Source: a bacterium
GTDB lineage: Bacteria; KSB1; UBA2214
Reading direction: 5' to 3'
Assembly (NCBI GenBank): GCA_029560815.1
Contig: JAKQKF010000150.1
Span: 1-9,828, forward strand
DNA length: 9,828 nt
In this document: positions 6,194 through 9,828 of the stretch, piece after piece
Layout: each line of letters opens with the position of its first letter
Numbering within the stretch: position 1 is the stretch's first letter
The notes under the pieces: model-generated
Databases searched by the model: none
Told to the model about the DNA's origin: nothing
What the model saw: the letters and a program-made list of their open reading frames with translations, nothing else
Program-made: the position numbers and the translations under genes

Positions 6194-6264
6194 CTTTTGA
6201 ACGGGGATTGTGACACCACACTTTCTGTCTGGTTCCTCAATTATCCTTTTGTTCTCTGAAAACC

Positions 6265-8292
6265 TCAATTCCCAGAAGAGGATCGTCCCACTGGTCGAAT
6301 CCGCGCGAGTAATGCCCGGGCTGGCTGATAGGCGGGAAAAAGTGCGATTGTTTGTTCAAGAAGGTCGATAGCGGCAGCCGGCTTGTTGGAGGCCAGATAA
6401 GCCAAAGCCAGCATATAGGCGTTATCGGCAGCGGTGGACGGATCCCGGGGAAAACGCGCCAAAGCCTCATAGCAACGGACGGCCTCTGTAACCTTGCGCT
6501 GCCTGAGATAAATATCGCCAAGCACGCGATTGGCCAGGGGAGTCGGCTCCACCTGGAGAGATGCAAGCAGCAGTGTCTCAGCCTTGGAAAAATCCTCATC
6601 ATCATAATGGATTTTTGCAAGCTTGAGATATGCAACGACGTGGTGCGGCAGCTGGTTGATGATGGTTTCAAATTCCCTTGCCGCCCGTGGGCGCTCGCCC
6701 CGCTGCAGATAATAGTCTGCGGCGCGTTCGTGCACAGTGATCCATCCCATCTGGTTGTGCACCGCCCGGTCCGCGAGCAAGCGGAGGGTATCACCGTTGG
6801 CAATGACCGGGACGGCCTGAGGTTGGTGCTGAAAAGGCCAGCGCGTAGTGAGAAACTCAATTTTGCGCGCTGCGATCAATTCGTCCACCAGCGTGAGTGG
6901 ACGATTCTGCCAAAGCAGGGTGTCGATTGCCGCGCTTCGAGGCTTCCAGGCCTGCGCAGGAGCGAGCAGGCTGTTTTGCTGGATGATGTGGGCATATTCG
7001 CCGGCGATGAGGAATTGCCCATAGGCTGTGGGGTGAAGATGTTCGCTGAAGAGATTGAAGCCAATCAGGGAATCGGGTGAAACCGATCGAAAGAGCCCCT
7101 CGATGTCCGCAACCAGGCAGCCCTTCTCTCCGGCCATGGAACGGATAAGGGTATTGAATTCGCTGTCGCAGCGGAAGCGCAGTTCATCATAATCGCGGGC
7201 GAGGATATATTCTCCACCGGCTTGCTCCAATCTGCCGGAGGCTTCCAGGCATCGGGCCAGACGATAATGGGCTTCGGCATAATTTGGATCGATAGCGATG
7301 GCGGCATTAAAAGAGACCAAAGCTGAATCGATCCGGCCTGCGGCCTCCATAGCCAAGGCATGACGATATTTCGTTTGAAAGCGCTCGATGTCTCCGGGAT
7401 TCAGCCCCGGGGAATGATTGGACATGAAGGGAGCCAGGTCCCTGAGATTGGATGACTGCGTGGAGAAAATTACCGGGATCTCTTCGTTCCGGCAGAGCCT
7501 GGCGAGCGCCTGCATGTTCTTTTGAAAAATCACACCGGCCTGGCGATAAAGGCTGCTCCCGCGAGGCACGTTCTTTCCCCCGGCGACCTGTTCCATCAGG
7601 GTCGTACGGTCTGCCGCCTTTTCCGGAGGTTTGCCGAAGATACTTCGAACCTTGAAGACGATCTCCCGAACAAGCTGAAAGGTGCGAAAATGGACAAGCC
7701 GGAGATAGAGCAAGTTCAGCCCACGGGTGGGCGCCAGACGTGCCTGCGATGCAACCCCCAACGCACCGTAGAACTCGTTGTGGCCGTCGTAGACGATGAT
7801 GAGATCGGGCTGATATTTGAGGAGCTCACTGCCGATATCGAGCACGGTATAGCTGTTGGTAGCCGTCATACCAAGGTTGACGATTTCGAGGGGCCGGCCG
7901 GGGCAGAGCATCTGGAGGCGATTGCGCAGAAAAGAGGCGAAGGCCCCGTTATACCAGTAGGGATAGCCGACCGTGGTCGACCCGCCAAGGCAGAAAATGC
8001 GAAAGGTTCCGGCCGGTTTCTCGACCATGAAATATTCAGGTGAAGGGTCCGGAGTAAAATCGGTCCGGCTGAAATAGCGTGCTTTGCATGCGGGATTGAA
8101 GGTATACATGGCTTTTCCCGCGACCATTTCGCGGGTGAAAATCGCCAGGTCGGGGCCGTAATGACCGGTCCTGAGTGAGAGTTCCAGGAGCACAAAAAAG
8201 AGTACTGGAGCGGCGAGAGCGATGAGGCTGAAAATCCGCCTACGGGTCGGCGTGAGGGATGGGACAGTGGCGCCAGGGATTTCTTTTTTCAC
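6265..8292 (-). CDS. Membrane-anchored SGNH/GDSL-type hydrolase with internal and C-terminal TPRs
   Basis: The 675-aa protein has a basic stretch (RRR, 17-19) and one membrane segment (about 20-40), predicting a periplasmic body. The SGNH blocks are visible: I, FCLGGSTTVGY with nucleophile Ser105; II, VNLGMTATNS with Gly141; III, YDGHNEFYG with Asn172; V, SEHLHPTAYGQ with His420. The acid that is usually Asp three residues before this His is Glu417. Between blocks III and V lies a TPR-like segment (about 305-365: HALAMEAAGRIDSALVSFNA, AIAIDPNYAEAHYRLARCLE). Four or so further TPRs fill 520-665. SGNH enzymes are esterases or acyltransferases, often on cell-surface glycans; the substrate here is unknown. 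Translation starts with GTG at 8292, with GGAG six bases upstream. The gene converges on the LamG gene and diverges from the TonB receptor gene. Confidence 0.88.
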   Translation of the reverse strand: MKKEIPGATVPSLTPTRRRIFSLIALAAPVLFFVLLELSLRTGHYGPDLAIFTREMVAGKAMYTFNPACKARYFSRTDFTPDPSPEYFMVEKPAGTFRIFCLGGSTTVGYPYWYNGAFASFLRNRLQMLCPGRPLEIVNLGMTATNSYTVLDIGSELLKYQPDLIIVYDGHNEFYGALGVASQARLAPTRGLNLLYLRLVHFRTFQLVREIVFKVRSIFGKPPEKAADRTTLMEQVAGGKNVPRGSSLYRQAGVIFQKNMQALARLCRNEEIPVIFSTQSSNLRDLAPFMSNHSPGLNPGDIERFQTKYRHALAMEAAGRIDSALVSFNAAIAIDPNYAEAHYRLARCLEASGRLEQAGGEYILARDYDELRFRCDSEFNTLIRSMAGEKGCLVADIEGLFRSVSPDSLIGFNLFSEHLHPTAYGQFLIAGEYAHIIQQNSLLAPAQAWKPRSAAIDTLLWQNRPLTLVDELIAARKIEFLTTRWPFQHQPQAVPVIANGDTLRLLADRAVHNQMGWITVHERAADYYLQRGERPRAAREFETIINQLPHHVVAYLKLAKIHYDDEDFSKAETLLLASLQVEPTPLANRVLGDIYLRQRKVTEAVRCYEALARFPRDPSTAADNAYMLALAYLASNKPAAAIDLLEQTIALFPAYQPARALLARIRPVGRSSSGN

Positions 8293-8332
8293 AGTGCTCT
8301 CCAGGCATGGGCAGCATTACAAGCATGACGAG

Positions 8333-8364
8333 CAAATATAACGCAATAAAAAATACGATTCAAT
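8333..8364 (-). promoter_or_regulatory. Candidate FCB-type promoter for the SGNH/TPR gene
   Basis: On the minus strand ATTG (8364-8361) is followed after 20 nt by TATATTTG (8340-8333), an exact match to the TAnnTTTG -7 box of Bacteroidetes-type promoters with three of four bases of the -33 TTTG. Transcription would start near 8327, giving a leader of about 35 nt before the GTG start. This is the best of the promoter-like elements in the window. Confidence 0.6.
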
Positions 8365-8395
8365 CCATATTTCTTATTTCCTGGAGGAAAGGAAG

Positions 8396-9828
8396 ATGAA
8401 CCAGACAAAAAGCCTGATGGTATGGGTTCTGCTATTGGCGCTTGCGCTGGCGGGGTCGCTCTATGCGGGCACGACCGGCAAAATCGCCGGCACCATCACC
8501 GAAAAGGCAACGGGAGAGGCCTTACCCGGGGCCAACATCATCGTCACAGGCACCCGGTTGGGAGCAGTAACCGATATTAACGGGCGCTACACCATCCTGG
8601 AGGTCCCCCCGGGAACCTATGCCTTGCAGGTTACATTTCTTGGACACCAGAAGACGATCATCAACGATGTCCGAGTCTATATCGACCAGACCGCCCGCAT
8701 CGATGTGGCCATGGTCCAGGAGGCCATCGACATCGGTGATGTCGTCGTCGTCGCCGAACGGCCGCTAATCAAGCCGGATGTGGCCACCAGTGTGGTCGCC
8801 GTCTCGGGCACAGAACTAAAGAGTCTCCCGGTTGCGAATGTGACCGATGTCATGGGGATGCAGGCCGGCATTGACGGCAATCAGATCCGCGGGGTCGGCC
8901 TCGATGAGGCTCTTTTCATGGTCGATGGTGTGACCATGCGCGACCCGCGCAACAACCAGGCCCTGACTAAAGTGGCCCTGAGTACCGTGCGTGAAATCTC
9001 CGTGGAACGGGGAGGCTTTAACGCCGAATACGGCCAGGTCCAGTCGGGTATCGTCAACGTCATTACCAACGAGGGCAAGGCAAAAGGCTATTCCGGCAGC
9101 CTGAATCTGCGTTTAACGCCGCCAGCACGGAAATATTTTCACGGCGATGATATGCCCGATGTCAGCTCGACGGCATCGTACTGGTTAAGACCGTTTTTCG
9201 ATGATGCGGTCTGCTGGACCGGCACAACCAGCGGAGCCTGGGATACTTACACCCAATCCAAGTATCTTGAATTCGAGGGCTGGAACGCCGTTTCGCAGCA
9301 ACTCTGCACCGACAACGACCCAAACAACGATCTCACGCCGCTCGCGGCCCAACGGGTTTTCGAGTACTACACGCGCAAGAAGCAGATCAACGATCAGCCG
9401 GATTATGAAATCGACGGGGGTTTTGGCGGACCAGTACCCCTCGTCTCCAAGATGCTGGGCAACCTGCGCTTTTTCGCCTCCTATCGTGGACAGAAAAGCC
9501 TGCTGATCTGGCCCAGTTCCCGGCCCGATTACAAGGACTATGACGCCCGCGTTATCCTCAACTCCGACGTCAGCGACGCCATCAAGCTGCGCATCTCAGG
9601 CCTTTCCGGCAATATCAGCACCATGGCCGGCAACCGCGCCGTCGAATCGACCTACAAACAGTGGCCTTACGAGCTCGCCGGCACCTCGCTCGGCACCGGC
9701 GGTTATGAGCTCTTCAACATGTTCAGCGACTGGACCTACGGTCTGGCCGAACGCAAGCACAACTCCCTCTCCGCCAAGATGACCCACATGCTGAGCAAAT
9801 CGACCTATTATGAACTCTCCGCCGAGTA
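8396..9828 (+). CDS. TonB-dependent outer-membrane receptor with carboxypeptidase-regulatory-like domain, N-terminal part
   Basis: The frame is open for 477 codons to the window edge; the rest of the barrel lies outside. Residues 1-24 are a signal peptide (cleavage after SLYA). Residues about 28-106 are a CarboxypepD_reg-like beta-sandwich (GKIAGTITEKATGEALPGAN, TDINGRYTILEVPPGTY). Next comes GDVVVVAERPLI (114-125), a likely TonB-box or linker region. The plug domain, about 125-226, includes IRGVGLDEALFMVDGV, VREISVERGGFNAEYGQVQS and GIVNVITNEG. The beta-barrel begins at about 233 (SGSLNLRLTP). Such receptors import bulky nutrients with energy from TonB-ExbBD; the ligand cannot be told. The GGFNAEYGQ motif and domain order are typical of FCB-group receptors. 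The start is supported by GGAGG (8383-8387) 8 nt before the ATG. No SusD-like partner lies in the window. Confidence 0.93.
   Translation, partial: MNQTKSLMVWVLLLALALAGSLYAGTTGKIAGTITEKATGEALPGANIIVTGTRLGAVTDINGRYTILEVPPGTYALQVTFLGHQKTIINDVRVYIDQTARIDVAMVQEAIDIGDVVVVAERPLIKPDVATSVVAVSGTELKSLPVANVTDVMGMQAGIDGNQIRGVGLDEALFMVDGVTMRDPRNNQALTKVALSTVREISVERGGFNAEYGQVQSGIVNVITNEGKAKGYSGSLNLRLTPPARKYFHGDDMPDVSSTASYWLRPFFDDAVCWTGTTSGAWDTYTQSKYLEFEGWNAVSQQLCTDNDPNNDLTPLAAQRVFEYYTRKKQINDQPDYEIDGGFGGPVPLVSKMLGNLRFFASYRGQKSLLIWPSSRPDYKDYDARVILNSDVSDAIKLRISGLSGNISTMAGNRAVESTYKQWPYELAGTSLGTGGYELFNMFSDWTYGLAERKHNSLSAKMTHMLSKSTYYELSAE

Overview
The window looks like chromosomal DNA of a Gram-negative, GC-moderate bacterium of the FCB superphylum, most likely outside classical Bacteroidetes (KSB1-, Calditrichota- or Ignavibacteria-like). 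Three lines of evidence support this. A secreted protein ends in a type A type-IX-secretion (T9SS) sorting domain with the NYPNPFNPST motif. A TonB-dependent receptor carries an N-terminal carboxypeptidase-regulatory-like domain. Several upstream regions contain TTG-N19-21-TAnnTTT elements resembling the Bacteroidetes primary sigma-factor promoter. The phylum assignment is inference; there is no rRNA or marker gene here.

Layout, left to right. Positions 1-987 (minus) hold the N-terminal 329 codons of an exported YtcJ-type amidohydrolase that runs off the left edge. Positions 1177-1362 (minus) encode a 61-aa single-cluster ferredoxin with its own promoter and a Rho-independent terminator. Positions 1593-2840 (plus) encode a fused SpmA-SpmB membrane protein, followed after 96 bp by a papain-like (C1) cysteine peptidase without a signal peptide (2937-3809). 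Next comes a 512-bp stretch with no convincing intact gene (3810-4321). It holds a hairpin, a candidate promoter, a short decapitated reading-frame remnant, a palindrome and a 10-base perfect anti-Shine-Dalgarno complement. Positions 4322-6151 (plus) encode a secreted protein made of two collinear 243-aa LamG/concanavalin-like repeats plus the T9SS sorting domain. A strong hairpin at 6161-6193 lies between this gene and the convergent gene 6265-8292 (minus). That gene encodes a membrane-anchored SGNH-fold hydrolase with a TPR segment inserted inside the catalytic domain and more TPRs at its C-terminus. Divergent from it, 8396-9828 (plus) is the first 477 codons of a TonB-dependent outer-membrane receptor that runs off the right edge.

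How the genes fit together: most of the proteins are envelope or exported (amidohydrolase, SpmAB, LamG/T9SS protein, SGNH/TPR protein, TonB receptor), but the genes are mostly single units separated by promoters and terminators rather than one operon. No CRISPR array, tRNA, rRNA, insertion sequence or recognisable defence or biosynthetic system was seen. The most noteworthy items are the recently duplicated LamG pair with a repeat-1-specific cysteine pair, the TPR-in-SGNH architecture, the recurring FCB-type promoter elements, and the unexplained 512-bp leader/intergenic region.
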